Shown here piece by piece: positions 28,856-37,055 of a DNA stretch of 44,587 nt (positions are counted from its first letter, which is position 1; every line of letters starts with the position of its first letter). Under the pieces are notes generated by a model. The model saw nothing but the letters and a program-made list of their open reading frames with translations, was not told where the DNA came from and did no database searches. Source of the stretch: Zoogloeaceae bacterium (GTDB lineage Bacteria; Pseudomonadota; Gammaproteobacteria; Burkholderiales; Rhodocyclaceae). The position numbers were made by a program, and so were the translations under genes. The stretch covers positions 1 through 44,587 of the forward strand of contig JACKMA010000008.1 in assembly GCA_024235635.1 (NCBI GenBank), in the 5' to 3' direction.

Positions 28856-29329
28856 ATGAGCGAGCTGTTCGAATGGTCCGACGGATACAGCGTCGGCGTT
28901 CAGGAAATCGACGAGCAACACAAGGAACTCGTGGGGCTGCTGAACCAGTTGCATACGGCGATTCACGAGCACCACGGCAGCGAGGCGTCGAGGCGCATCC
29001 TCGACGAACTGGCGGACTACACGCGCACCCACTTCATGGTCGAAGAGAGCCTGATGCGGGTCTCGAACTATCCGGAGTTCGAGAATCACAAGCGTAACCA
29101 CGAGGAACTGATCGCCCAGGTACAGGCGCTGCAGGAGAAGCTCGACAGCGGTCAGGCAGCCATCACCTTCGAGCTGCTGCATTTCCTGAAGGTCTGGCTG
29201 ACCCGACACATCAACGAAGCCGACAAGCACTTCGGAGACTTCTTCACGCAGCAAGGCGGTGCGGCCGAATGGTCACCCCAGGTCGAGCAGACGATGAAGA
29301 AGAAGAAATGGTGGTGGAAATTCTGGTAG
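28856..29329 (+). CDS. Bacteriohemerythrin with basic-aromatic C-terminal tail
   Basis: A non-heme di-iron oxygen-binding protein of 157 residues. The complete hemerythrin ligand set is visible: His22 (DEQHKEL), His59 and Glu63 (THFMVEE), His78 and His82 (ENHKRNHEEL), His118 and Asp123 (RHINEADKHF). ATG at 28856 follows GGAGG at a good distance. Proteins of this type store or deliver oxygen, or sense it near flagellar machinery, and its position just after motCD fits aerotaxis-related use (inference). The last ten residues, KKKKWWWKFW, are unusual and follow a short linker after the four-helix bundle. Confidence 0.95.
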   Translation: MSELFEWSDGYSVGVQEIDEQHKELVGLLNQLHTAIHEHHGSEASRRILDELADYTRTHFMVEESLMRVSNYPEFENHKRNHEELIAQVQALQEKLDSGQAAITFELLHFLKVWLTRHINEADKHFGDFFTQQGGAAEWSPQVEQTMKKKKWWWKFW

Positions 29330-29349
29330 CACCCTGAATAAGCGGTGCT
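29328..29349 (+). terminator. Weak hairpin after the bacteriohemerythrin gene
   Basis: AGCACC (29328-29333) and GGTGCT (29344-29349) pair perfectly around a ten-base loop exactly at the stop codon. There is no T-run, so termination here would need Rho or another factor. Confidence 0.3.
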
Positions 29350-30053
29350 GCCCAAAGGTACGGGCCGCTCGAACGACTCGCGTCGGAAGCGGGTCTCGAC
29401 CTGGCAAGCCGGCACATTGCACGGATGCGTGCATGGCTTCGGGGCGTCCGGACCGCCCGCAGTTGCCAGCGCGGCAGCCCTTGACCGGTCGGCTGAAATG
29501 CCATCGGATAGGCCCGTTGCACCCTTGCGGTGTCATCCCGGGCGCGAGGGTTTGAGCCGGATGACCTCGTGCCACGAGGATGGCGACCGGGCATTCGCCC
29601 AGCGAATCGCCGTTTGGGCGACGACGCGCTGCTGCCTGGCTGTCGGCGCAGCGGGCCTTCGCCGCGGTCGGCGTGGCGCTGCCCGTCGAACTTCGTGCGG
29701 CGCGCGAACGCGAGGTGGCAGGTCACAGTCGCCGACGCCGCCAATCATGGGCGTTGACCTGCCCATGCCTTTCGCACCAATGATGGTGCAATCGCTGCAA
29801 TAGAATCCATCGAAACACGTTCGTGCCCGGCAAGCGCAAACCGCACCAGCGCTGGCTGACAGCGGGCTTGACCACGCCATGCCGAGGCGTCGGCCAAATC
29901 GTGCCCCCGGACGGACGAGTGAACCAGGGGGATTGCACCCGCCGTCCGAGGGACCAAAAGGCACTTTGTGCTCTCTGTATTCCGCCGGTTCGACGCGATG
30001 CGTCAGTCCGGCTGTCCTTGTTTTCCGTCTGCAGGTTCGGCGGGAGTCGCTTG
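29330..30053. other. 724-base gap without a convincing gene
   Basis: Between the bacteriohemerythrin stop and the parC stop (genes converge). All open frames here are short, Arg/Pro-rich and lack ribosome binding sites or recognisable motifs. Visible structure: a small perfect hairpin (GCACCA-ATGA-TGGTGC, 29774-29789), a TAGAAT box (29801-29806) like those before uvrD, proS and tyrS, and a longer hairpin with outer stem CGGACGG/CCGTCCG (29908-29948). A non-coding transcript is possible but unproven. Confidence 0.6.
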
Positions 30054-32408
30054 CTAGTTGTTGCCGAATCCCGTCGGCTGGATCTTCTGGGGCAGGGCCA
30101 CGCCCTTCCGCGCGCGTCGGTGTCGCATGCTCTCGATCTGGCCCACCTTGAGCTGTAGCGCGACCTCCTTCTTGCCGCGGCCGATGCCTTCGACCGTCAC
30201 CACTTCACCTTCCGCCGGCAGCGAGACCGCGACCAAGGCTTCGCCCGCATCGAGGCCCATCACGATGATGCCCCTGCCGCCGCCCTGGACCTTCATTTCG
30301 CTGCGCGGGAACACCAGCATGCGTCCGTTTTGGGACAAGGCCAGAATCCATTCGCCACATGCCGGTGCCGGTGGCAGCACGTGTTCGCCCCGATCCAGCG
30401 TCATGAAGGCCTTGCCGGCCTTCTGCCGGGACATGGCATCGGCGACGCTGCAGATGAAACCGTAGCCCCCGGAGTTTGCGAACATGAACAGCGTTTCCGG
30501 CGCTGCGCTCACCACCTGCGCCAGCTTGGCCCCGCCCTGGAAGCCGATCAGCGTGGTGATCGGTACGCCGTCGCCGCGGCCGCCCGGCAGGTCGGAGACC
30601 CTGGCAGTGTAGGCCCGTCCCTGGGTGTCGACCACGATCAGCGGCCAGGTCGTGCGCGACTCGATCAGTGCGAAGCCGAAGTCGCCGGCCTTGTAGCCGA
30701 TCGAATCGGGCTCGATACCGTGCCCCTGGCGCGTACGCACCCAACCGTTGCGTGAGACGATCACGGTGACCGGTTCGTCGGGTACGCAGATCTCGGCCGG
30801 CGCGGCCGCCGCGACGGCTTCGATCAGCGTGCGGCGCTCGTCGCCATAGGTCTTGGCATCTGCCTTGATTTCCTTCAGCAGCAGCTTGGTCATCGCATTG
30901 CGCGAGTCGAGCAGGTGTTGCAGGCCACTGCGCTCCTCGCGCAACTCGCCCAGTTCCTTTTCGATCCGGATGCCTTCGAGTCGTGCAAGCTGACGCAGCC
31001 TGATCTCGAGGATGTCTTCGGCTTGGACTTCGGTCAGCTCGAAGGCATCGATCAGCGCCTGCTTGGGCTCGTCGGATTCACGAATGACACGGATGACCTC
31101 CTCGATGTTGAGGAAGGCGATCATCCGGCCTTCGAGGATGTGGATCCGGCGATCGACCTCGGACAGGCGGTGGCGGGTGCGTCGCTCGACGGTGTGGTAG
31201 CGGAAGTCGATCCACTCCGAGATGATGCGCCGGAGGTTCTTCTGCTGGGGCCTGCCGTCGCGGCCGATCATCGTCAGGTTGACCGCAACGGAGCTCTCCA
31301 GCGACGTGTGTGCCAGCAGAACCGCCATGAATTCGTCGCGGACGATGCGCGAACTGCGGGGCTCGAGCACGATGCGCACCGGTGCCTGATCCGAGGATTC
31401 GTCGCGCACCGACTCGAGCACACCGAGGACCACCTGCTTGATGTTCTTCTGGTCCTGGCTCAGCTCCTTGCGGCCGGCTCGCGGCTGAGGGTTGGTCAGC
31501 GCTTCGATCTCGGCCAGAACGGAGGCCGTCGAGACGCCCTGCGGCAATTCGTCGACGATCACTCGCCACTGGGCCCGGGCGAGTTCCTCGATACGCCATC
31601 TCGCCCGTACGCGAAGGCTGCCGCGACCACTTTCGTAGACGTCGCGAATGAGCTCGGGGGACGAGATCAACTGCCCTCCGCCCGGGAAATCCGGCCCCGG
31701 CAGGACCGCCATCAGGTCGTCGGTGTCGGCGCTGGGATTCCTGATCAGCACGCAGGCGGCCTCGGCGACCTCGCCCATGTTGTGCGACGGGATCTCGGTC
31801 GCCATGCCGACCGCGATGCCGGAGGCGCCGTTGAGCAGCACCATCGGCAGCCGTGCCGGGAGCAGGCGAGGTTCCTCGAAAGCGCCGTCGTAATTGTCGA
31901 CAAAGTCCACGGTGCCACGATCGATCTCGGCGAGCAGCAGTTGCGCCACCGGCGTCAGTCGGCATTCGGTGTAGCGCATCGCGGCCGCTGAATCGCCGTC
32001 ACGGGAGCCGAAGTTGCCCTGGCCGTCGACCAGCGGGTAGCGCAGCGAGAAGTCCTGGGCGACGCGTACCATGGCGTCGTAGACCGAGCTGTCGCCGTGG
32101 GGGTGGTACTTGCCGATGACGTCTCCGACCACGCGCGCCGACTTGACGTGCTTGGCCGTGGGCGCCAGTCGCATTTCGTGCATCGCGTACAGGATGCGAC
32201 GCTGCACCGGCTTCATGCCGTCCTCGACCTGGGGCAGGGCGCGCGAACGAACGACGCTCATTGCGTACGCGAGGTAGGCGCGCTCGGCGTACTGGTCGAG
32301 CGGGAGATAGTCGCCCTCGCCCGGATCGCCGCCATCGGTCGGCGGTGGCGCCGGCGGTTGCCCGGGTGCGTTCAGGTCGGCAAACAGGTCCAGGGTTTCT
32401 TCGCTCAT
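30054..32408 (-). CDS. parC: DNA topoisomerase IV subunit A (ParC)
   Basis: Type IIA topoisomerase breakage-reunion subunit that decatenates daughter chromosomes, 784 residues. The N-terminal region contains PQVEDGMKPVQRRILYAM and the quinolone-resistance region HPHGDSSVYDAM, with Ser107 and Asp111 at the sites equivalent to E. coli Ser80 and Glu84. The active Tyr146 is in AMRYTECRLT. The C-terminal beta-pinwheel (about 520-770) is the short ParC form: there is no acidic GyrA tail and no canonical GyrA box (QRRGGKG), which supports ParC over GyrA. parE lies upstream on the same strand, 43 bases away. Confidence 0.95.
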   Translation of the reverse strand: MSEETLDLFADLNAPGQPPAPPPTDGGDPGEGDYLPLDQYAERAYLAYAMSVVRSRALPQVEDGMKPVQRRILYAMHEMRLAPTAKHVKSARVVGDVIGKYHPHGDSSVYDAMVRVAQDFSLRYPLVDGQGNFGSRDGDSAAAMRYTECRLTPVAQLLLAEIDRGTVDFVDNYDGAFEEPRLLPARLPMVLLNGASGIAVGMATEIPSHNMGEVAEAACVLIRNPSADTDDLMAVLPGPDFPGGGQLISSPELIRDVYESGRGSLRVRARWRIEELARAQWRVIVDELPQGVSTASVLAEIEALTNPQPRAGRKELSQDQKNIKQVVLGVLESVRDESSDQAPVRIVLEPRSSRIVRDEFMAVLLAHTSLESSVAVNLTMIGRDGRPQQKNLRRIISEWIDFRYHTVERRTRHRLSEVDRRIHILEGRMIAFLNIEEVIRVIRESDEPKQALIDAFELTEVQAEDILEIRLRQLARLEGIRIEKELGELREERSGLQHLLDSRNAMTKLLLKEIKADAKTYGDERRTLIEAVAAAAPAEICVPDEPVTVIVSRNGWVRTRQGHGIEPDSIGYKAGDFGFALIESRTTWPLIVVDTQGRAYTARVSDLPGGRGDGVPITTLIGFQGGAKLAQVVSAAPETLFMFANSGGYGFICSVADAMSRQKAGKAFMTLDRGEHVLPPAPACGEWILALSQNGRMLVFPRSEMKVQGGGRGIIVMGLDAGEALVAVSLPAEGEVVTVEGIGRGKKEVALQLKVGQIESMRHRRARKGVALPQKIQPTGFGNN

Positions 32409-32451
32409 CCGTCCAGGCTTCGTTGGCAGTCAGTTTTCCGGGCCGCGTGCG

Positions 32452-34425
32452 TCAGATGTCGGCCTCGACGGTGTCGCCCTTGGCTTCCATCCAGGCGCGC
32501 CGCGAGGCGGCTTCGCCCTTGCCCATCAACAACGTGAACATCTTTTGGGTATCGATCAATCCACCGGCACGGACCCGAACCGGCAGCACGCGACGAGTGG
32601 CGGTCGCCATTGTGGTCTCCCGCAACTGCTCCGGATTCATCTCTCCGAGGCCCTTGAAGCGGCCGATCTCGATGCTGTCGGCCCGGATGCCTTCCTGTTG
32701 CAGACGATCTCTTGTCGCCGTCAGTTCGCCGTCGTCGAGGGCGTAGAGGCGGCGCGCCGGTCGCTTCTTGCCCTGGGCCGGCACATCGACCCGATAAAGC
32801 GGTGGCTGGGCGACGAATACGTGACCACGCGCGATCAGTGCCGGGAAGTGTCGGAAGAACAAGGTCAGCAGCAGGGTCTGGATGTGGGATCCGTCCACGT
32901 CGGCGTCGGACATGATGATGATCTTGCCGTAGCGAAGGCCGGTCAGATCCGGCTGGTCGTCGGGCCCGTGGGCATCGACACCGAGTGCGACCGCGATATC
33001 GTGGATCTCGTTGTTGGCGAACAGGCGGTTGGGGTCGACCTCCCAGGCGTTCTGAACCTTGCCGCGCAGTGGCAGGATGGCCTGGGTCTCCTTGTCGCGC
33101 GCCATCTTGGCCGAGCCGCCGGCCGAATCGCCCTCGACCAGGAAGATTTCGTTGTCGGCGATGTCTTCTGATTCGCAATCCGACAGCTTCCCTGGCAGCA
33201 CTGCGACGCCGGAGGTCTTGCGCTTTTCGACCTTCTGCGCGTTCTTCTGGCGCGCCTGCGCCGAACGGATCGCCTGTTCGGCAATCGCCTTGCCCGCGTC
33301 GACATGGTTGTTCAGCCAGATCTCGAACGGATCGCGAATCATGCCCGAGACCAGCTTGACCGCCTCGCGAGAGTTCAGCTTTTCCTTGACCTGCCCCTGA
33401 AACTGCGGATCTAGCAGCCGGGCCGACAGCACGAAGCTCATGCGACCGCAGACGTCGTCCTGCTGCAACTTGACACCGCGGGGCAGCAGGGCATGGTGCT
33501 CGACGAAACTCTTGACCGCCTCGAACACGCCAGCCTTGAGGCCGGATTCGTGGGTGCCGCCGGCCACCGTCGGAATCAGGTTGACATAGGATTCGCCAGG
33601 CAGCGGTTGCTCGAACCAGCCGAGTGCCCAGGCCGCACCTTCGCCGTCGGCAAAGGTGGCGTCGTCCTGGTCGGCATATTTTTCGGCGGAATAGATCGGG
33701 GCCAGCGGGGCTTGCTCACCGGCGGCTTCCTCGAGATAGCCGGCCAGGCCACCGGGGTAGGTCCAGGTCTTTGACAAGGGTGGCCCGTCGGCCTGCTCGA
33801 TGTCCAGGCGTACCGAGACGCCGGCGAGCAACACCGCCTTCGAGCGCAGCAGGCGCTCCAGTTCGGCCTGGGGCACGCGTGCGCTGTCGAAATACCGGGG
33901 GTCGGGCCAGACCCGGACCCGGGTGCCGGTCTTGCGCCCGCAGCCACCTTCGTCTCGCAGTTCGCTGGCGTGTTCGCCGCCGCCGGAGAAATCGATCCGG
34001 TGTACGCGCCCGTCGCGCCTGATTTCGACCTCGACCCGGGTCGACAGCGCGTTGGTGACCGCCACGCCGACCCCGTGGAGACCGCCCGAGAATGCGTAGG
34101 CGGCGTTGCCCTGACGCTTGTCGAACTTGCCGCCGGCATGAAGCCGTGTGAACGCGAGTACCACGACCGGCACCTGTTCCTCCGGGTGGAGGCCGACCGG
34201 GATGCCTCGACCGTCGTCGGCGACGGTTACCGAGCCGTCCCGGTGCAGGCAGACCTCGATGCCTTTCGCCGAACCGGCGAGTGCTTCATCGGCTGCGTTG
34301 TCGATGACTTCCTGAATGATGTGGGCAGGCGAATCCGTGCGGGTGTACATGCCGGGACGTTCGCGCACCGGCTCCAGCCCCTTCAGGACTCGGAAGGAAG
34401 ACTCGTCGTATTGCTTGCTCGCCAT
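32452..34425 (-). CDS. parE: DNA topoisomerase IV subunit B (ParE)
   Basis: ATPase subunit of topoisomerase IV, 657 residues. The GHKL ATPase motifs are IIQEVIDNAADEAL, DDGRGIPVGLHPEE and AYAFSGGLHGVGVAVTNALS. The TOPRIM domain has FLVEGDSAGGSAKMARDKETQ (acidic Glu) and MSDADVDGSHIQTLLLTLFFRH (DxD). The C-terminus contains GRFKGLGEMNPEQL. ATG at 34423-34425 (MASKQYDESSFRVLKGLEPV) is chosen because homology begins there; the open frame extends 121 codons further upstream, overlapping coq7. The adjacent parC completes the enzyme. Confidence 0.96.
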   Translation of the reverse strand: MASKQYDESSFRVLKGLEPVRERPGMYTRTDSPAHIIQEVIDNAADEALAGSAKGIEVCLHRDGSVTVADDGRGIPVGLHPEEQVPVVVLAFTRLHAGGKFDKRQGNAAYAFSGGLHGVGVAVTNALSTRVEVEIRRDGRVHRIDFSGGGEHASELRDEGGCGRKTGTRVRVWPDPRYFDSARVPQAELERLLRSKAVLLAGVSVRLDIEQADGPPLSKTWTYPGGLAGYLEEAAGEQAPLAPIYSAEKYADQDDATFADGEGAAWALGWFEQPLPGESYVNLIPTVAGGTHESGLKAGVFEAVKSFVEHHALLPRGVKLQQDDVCGRMSFVLSARLLDPQFQGQVKEKLNSREAVKLVSGMIRDPFEIWLNNHVDAGKAIAEQAIRSAQARQKNAQKVEKRKTSGVAVLPGKLSDCESEDIADNEIFLVEGDSAGGSAKMARDKETQAILPLRGKVQNAWEVDPNRLFANNEIHDIAVALGVDAHGPDDQPDLTGLRYGKIIIMSDADVDGSHIQTLLLTLFFRHFPALIARGHVFVAQPPLYRVDVPAQGKKRPARRLYALDDGELTATRDRLQQEGIRADSIEIGRFKGLGEMNPEQLRETTMATATRRVLPVRVRAGGLIDTQKMFTLLMGKGEAASRRAWMEAKGDTVEADI

Positions 34426-34493
34426 GATGGAAGTTACGGATTGGGCGGCCCATCTGGCCGGGCCGCTGGTTGGCAGTCTCGTCGCGCGCTCGC

Positions 34494-35114
34494 TCAGACC
34501 CAGTAGGCAGTCCGCGTCATGACGCGGGAGGCGAGCTTCATCGCAGCGCGCACCGGTGCCGGAAAATCCGCCGCGCCGAGGTCGACGGCCGTGCGCGCAT
34601 GTGCCGCCTCGTCGTCTCGCATCTGTGCAACGACGGCACGGGAGCGCCCATCCAGTTGGGGCAAGCGGTCCAGGTGATCCTTCAGATGTTGTTCGACCTG
34701 GCGCTCGGTCTCGGCAAGAAAGCCGAGATTGACCCGGTCGCCCAGGCGCGCAGCGACCAGGCCGAGACCGAGGGAGCCGGCGTACCACAGCGGATTCAGC
34801 AAACTTTTGCGGCCGCCGAGTTCATCGATGCGTTGCGCCGTCCACGCCAGGTGCTCGGTCTCTTCGTGCGCAGCCTGCATCAGCGACTCGCGCACGCTGT
34901 CGTCGCGCGACAGCAGCGCCTGCCCCTGATAGAGGGCCTGGGCGCAGACTTCCCCGCAGTGGTTGATTCGCATCAGCGCCGCGGCATGCCGGCGCTCGTC
35001 CGCAGTGAGCTCGGCCTCCGGGACGTTGGTGGCCGGCGTCGGCCGCAGACTGATCGGCGCGCCGAAGAGGGTCCTCAGTCCGCGGTCGAACTGGATGATG
35101 AAATGGTCGATCAT
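34494..35114 (-). CDS. coq7: Demethoxyubiquinone hydroxylase (Coq7)
   Basis: Membrane-associated di-iron hydroxylase acting late in ubiquinone synthesis, converting 2-polyprenyl-3-methyl-6-methoxy-1,4-benzoquinol to its 5-hydroxylated form. It has 206 residues. Iron-ligand motifs are visible: RINHCGEVCAQALYQGQ, the EETEHL ExxH pair, ETERQVEQHLKDHL, and MRDDEAAHA. ATG at 35112-35114 overlaps the stop of the upstream CNP1-like gene by two bases, so the two are translationally coupled. Some bacteria use UbiF instead; Coq7 is common in betaproteobacteria and Pseudomonas. Confidence 0.95.
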   Translation of the reverse strand: MIDHFIIQFDRGLRTLFGAPISLRPTPATNVPEAELTADERRHAAALMRINHCGEVCAQALYQGQALLSRDDSVRESLMQAAHEETEHLAWTAQRIDELGGRKSLLNPLWYAGSLGLGLVAARLGDRVNLGFLAETERQVEQHLKDHLDRLPQLDGRSRAVVAQMRDDEAAHARTAVDLGAADFPAPVRAAMKLASRVMTRTAYWV

Positions 35115-35626
35115 GGTTTCTGGAAAGACTTCGTTCTTGGTGATGCCCTCAGAGCGCGCAGTGCAGCGTCCCGGTCGAGTACGCTGGTCGGCCCGTCGCA
35201 AAGGTACTCGAGCGCGAGCGCTGCGCGCTGGCGATTGGGCCCGCCTTCCTCGATGCGCCGCCATTGCGGGTCGGCCAGTGCCGTCCACTGGCGGTCGCGC
35301 CGACCGATGGCGAGGATCTTGAATTCGGCGGTCTGGCAGCGAATGGCTTCGTGCGTGACCGTTCGAGCGCCGCCCGGCGCGTCGACGACGACGGTCAGCC
35401 TGACGTCGCGGTCCGGGTCGACATCGAGGCTTTCCTGGTCGACGTAGAAGCGATTACCGCTGAGTTCGCTGACGGTGAATGGGATCAGCTTCTGATCGCT
35501 CGGGTAGCCGGGCAGGGGGGGCTCGGGGGCGTCCGCCGCCGGCGTGGTCGAGCACGCCGAGGTCAGCAGTTGCAGTGCGCTGATCCAGGCTGCGACGACA
35601 GGGATTCTCGACTGCATCGGCATCAT
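35111..35626 (-). CDS. CNP1-like family lipoprotein
   Basis: A predicted outer-envelope lipoprotein of about 171 residues. The N-terminal hydrophobic stretch ends in the lipobox LTSAC, followed by a Pro/Ala-rich linker. The core KLIPFTVSE, FYVDQESLDVD, HEAIRCQTAEFKILAIGR and ALALEYLCDG resembles the CNP1-like family (PF08750), which is largely betaproteobacterial and of unknown role. Several Met codons lie close together (35626, 35623, 35617) without a clear ribosome binding site, so the exact start is uncertain. Its stop overlaps the coq7 start. Confidence 0.78.
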   Translation of the reverse strand: MMPMQSRIPVVAAWISALQLLTSACSTTPAADAPEPPLPGYPSDQKLIPFTVSELSGNRFYVDQESLDVDPDRDVRLTVVVDAPGGARTVTHEAIRCQTAEFKILAIGRRDRQWTALADPQWRRIEEGGPNRQRAALALEYLCDGPTSVLDRDAALRALRASPRTKSFQKP

Positions 35627-35668
35627 CGGGTTCGTGGCGTGGGGCGAAGCATACCCCATTCGAGACAA

Positions 35669-35701
35669 CGCCCGGCGCGACCTCGTGGGTCTCGCCGGGC
35701 G
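35669..35701 (-). terminator. GC-rich hairpin between the CBS and CNP1-like genes
   Basis: CGCCCGGCG (35669-35677) and CGCCGGGCG (35693-35701) form a perfect 9 bp stem. It lies 26 bases beyond the stop of the CBS-domain gene. No T-run is present, so it may slow or help stop transcription but is not a standard intrinsic terminator. Confidence 0.4.
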
Positions 35702-35726
35702 CCGGTCGTGTCGAACCGCTGCAGAC

Positions 35727-36320
35727 TCAGGAGGCTAGCGCCGCCTCGATTTCGGCGAAAGTCGAGGCGATCGTTCCGGAAGGCATCGGAATGCCCAGCT
35801 GGCGAGCGATCTGGGAGGAAGAAAAGATGCCGCGGATCGCCAACGTGCCGTCTGCGGCTCGTTCGGTGACAATCAGGTGCTGTCGTCCAGCGCGTGTCAG
35901 CGTGGCAACGACATGGCCGACCTCGGCTCGCGTGACGTCATCGATGTCGACGGCCTCGACCCGATCGAGCGGCACCATCGCATCACGGACGTCGAGTTCG
36001 GCCGTGCTGATGCCGCGCTGGGCCGCGAGTTGTACCGGCATTTCGCCGAGAAGATCGGTGGCGGTGATCAGCCCCAGCAGGCGACGGTCGCTGTCGACCA
36101 CGAACAGCGAGCGGACGCCACGCAGGATCATCGCCTGGTTCGCGTCTGGCAGCGGTATGTTCGGCTGTATGGTTGCGGCGGCGACCAGCCTGAGATCGGT
36201 CATCACGTCGATCGCCGGGGAATCCGAACGAACCTTGCGGGTGCGTCCGGCGTCGATGACCTCGCATCTGTTGTCGCCGATCTTGGACTGCGTCAGCGGC
36301 GCGTAGCTTTGCCTCTCCAT
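35727..36320 (-). CDS. CBS-domain pair protein
   Basis: A cytoplasmic protein of 197 residues made of two CBS domains (about 40-97 and 108-180), which usually bind adenine nucleotides and regulate partners. Typical pieces are NQAMILRGVRSLFVVDSDRRLLGLITATDLL and VVATLTRAGRQHLIVTERA with IRGIFSSSQIARQLG. No enzymatic domain is attached and no partner gene is obvious. GGAGGGAGG seven bases before ATG at 36318-36320 is a very strong ribosome binding site. The C-terminal tail (TFAEIEAALAS) resembles CBS proteins that are widespread in betaproteobacteria. Confidence 0.85.
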   Translation of the reverse strand: MERQSYAPLTQSKIGDNRCEVIDAGRTRKVRSDSPAIDVMTDLRLVAAATIQPNIPLPDANQAMILRGVRSLFVVDSDRRLLGLITATDLLGEMPVQLAAQRGISTAELDVRDAMVPLDRVEAVDIDDVTRAEVGHVVATLTRAGRQHLIVTERAADGTLAIRGIFSSSQIARQLGIPMPSGTIASTFAEIEAALAS

Positions 36321-36394
36321 CGTGTCCCTCCCTCCTCACGTTGCAGTAGCCGGCCCAGGGGCCGGACGCCAAAATCGCTCAGGACAGGGACGAG

Positions 36395-36919
36395 TCAGCT
36401 GACGACCCTGTTGCCGCGGTACGCCGCCGGCCTGTCGCGTAATCGGTCCCGGAAGAGCAGCCGTGCCAGTTCGTTCAGGGCGCGCAGATAGACGTCGCGC
36501 TTGAATTCGATCACCGTCTCGAGCGGTACCCAGTACTCGCTCCAGCGCCAGGCATCGAATTCAGGATGGGAACTGGCACGCAGCGAGACGTCGGTGTCCC
36601 GGCCGACGAGCCGCAACAGAAACCAGATCTGCTTCTGGCCCCGGTAGGTATTGCGCCACTCCCGCTTGATCCAGTTCTTCGGAACGTCGTATCTCAACCA
36701 GCCCCGCGTGCGACCGATGATCTTCACGTGCTGGGGGCGCAGACCGACTTCCTCGAAGAGCTCCCGGTACATGGCCTGCTCGGGATTCTCACCGTGCTTG
36801 ATGCCGCCCTGAGGGAACTGCCAGGAATGTTCACGTATCCGCTTGCCCCAGAAAACCTCGTTTCGCGCATTGACTAGGATGATGCCGACGTTCGGGCGAT
36901 AGCCTTCACGGTCGAGCAT
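36395..36919 (-). CDS. rppH: RNA pyrophosphohydrolase (RppH)
   Basis: A Nudix hydrolase of 174 residues that removes pyrophosphate from mRNA 5' ends and so triggers RNase E-dependent decay. The Nudix box spans about residues 38-60, beginning GGIKHGENPEQA and ending RELFEEVGL. The downstream segment TRGWLRYDVPKNWIKREW and YRGQKQIWFLLRL is characteristic of RppH. ATG at 36917-36919 is preferred to one 14 codons upstream because GAGG lies at the right distance and MLDREGYRPNVGI is the family start. It is divergent from proS, a common betaproteobacterial arrangement. Confidence 0.95.
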   Translation of the reverse strand: MLDREGYRPNVGIILVNARNEVFWGKRIREHSWQFPQGGIKHGENPEQAMYRELFEEVGLRPQHVKIIGRTRGWLRYDVPKNWIKREWRNTYRGQKQIWFLLRLVGRDTDVSLRASSHPEFDAWRWSEYWVPLETVIEFKRDVYLRALNELARLLFRDRLRDRPAAYRGNRVVS

Positions 36920-37016
36920 TGTCAAACCTCTAAATGCATGGATTGACAAGGATTCTTCCACATTTCCCAGCCAAAAGAAAGAAACTCCGCGGAAACCGCG
37001 GAAGCGCCAATCCCGC

Positions 37017-37022
37017 TAGAAT
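37017..37022 (+). promoter_or_regulatory. Putative -10 box of proS
   Basis: TAGAAT in CGCTAGAATCCC, 33 bases before the proS ATG. No convincing -35 hexamer is visible. Confidence 0.45.
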
Positions 37023-37055
37023 CCCTTTTTCGACATCGCCAAAGCGGAACGTTCC

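Noticed and set aside
29533..29964. 143-codon minus-strand frame in the gap, with a Cys-rich patch
   Set aside because: Cys pairs suggested a zinc or HNH motif, but the spacing fits no family, neighbouring frames look equally plausible and no start signal is present.
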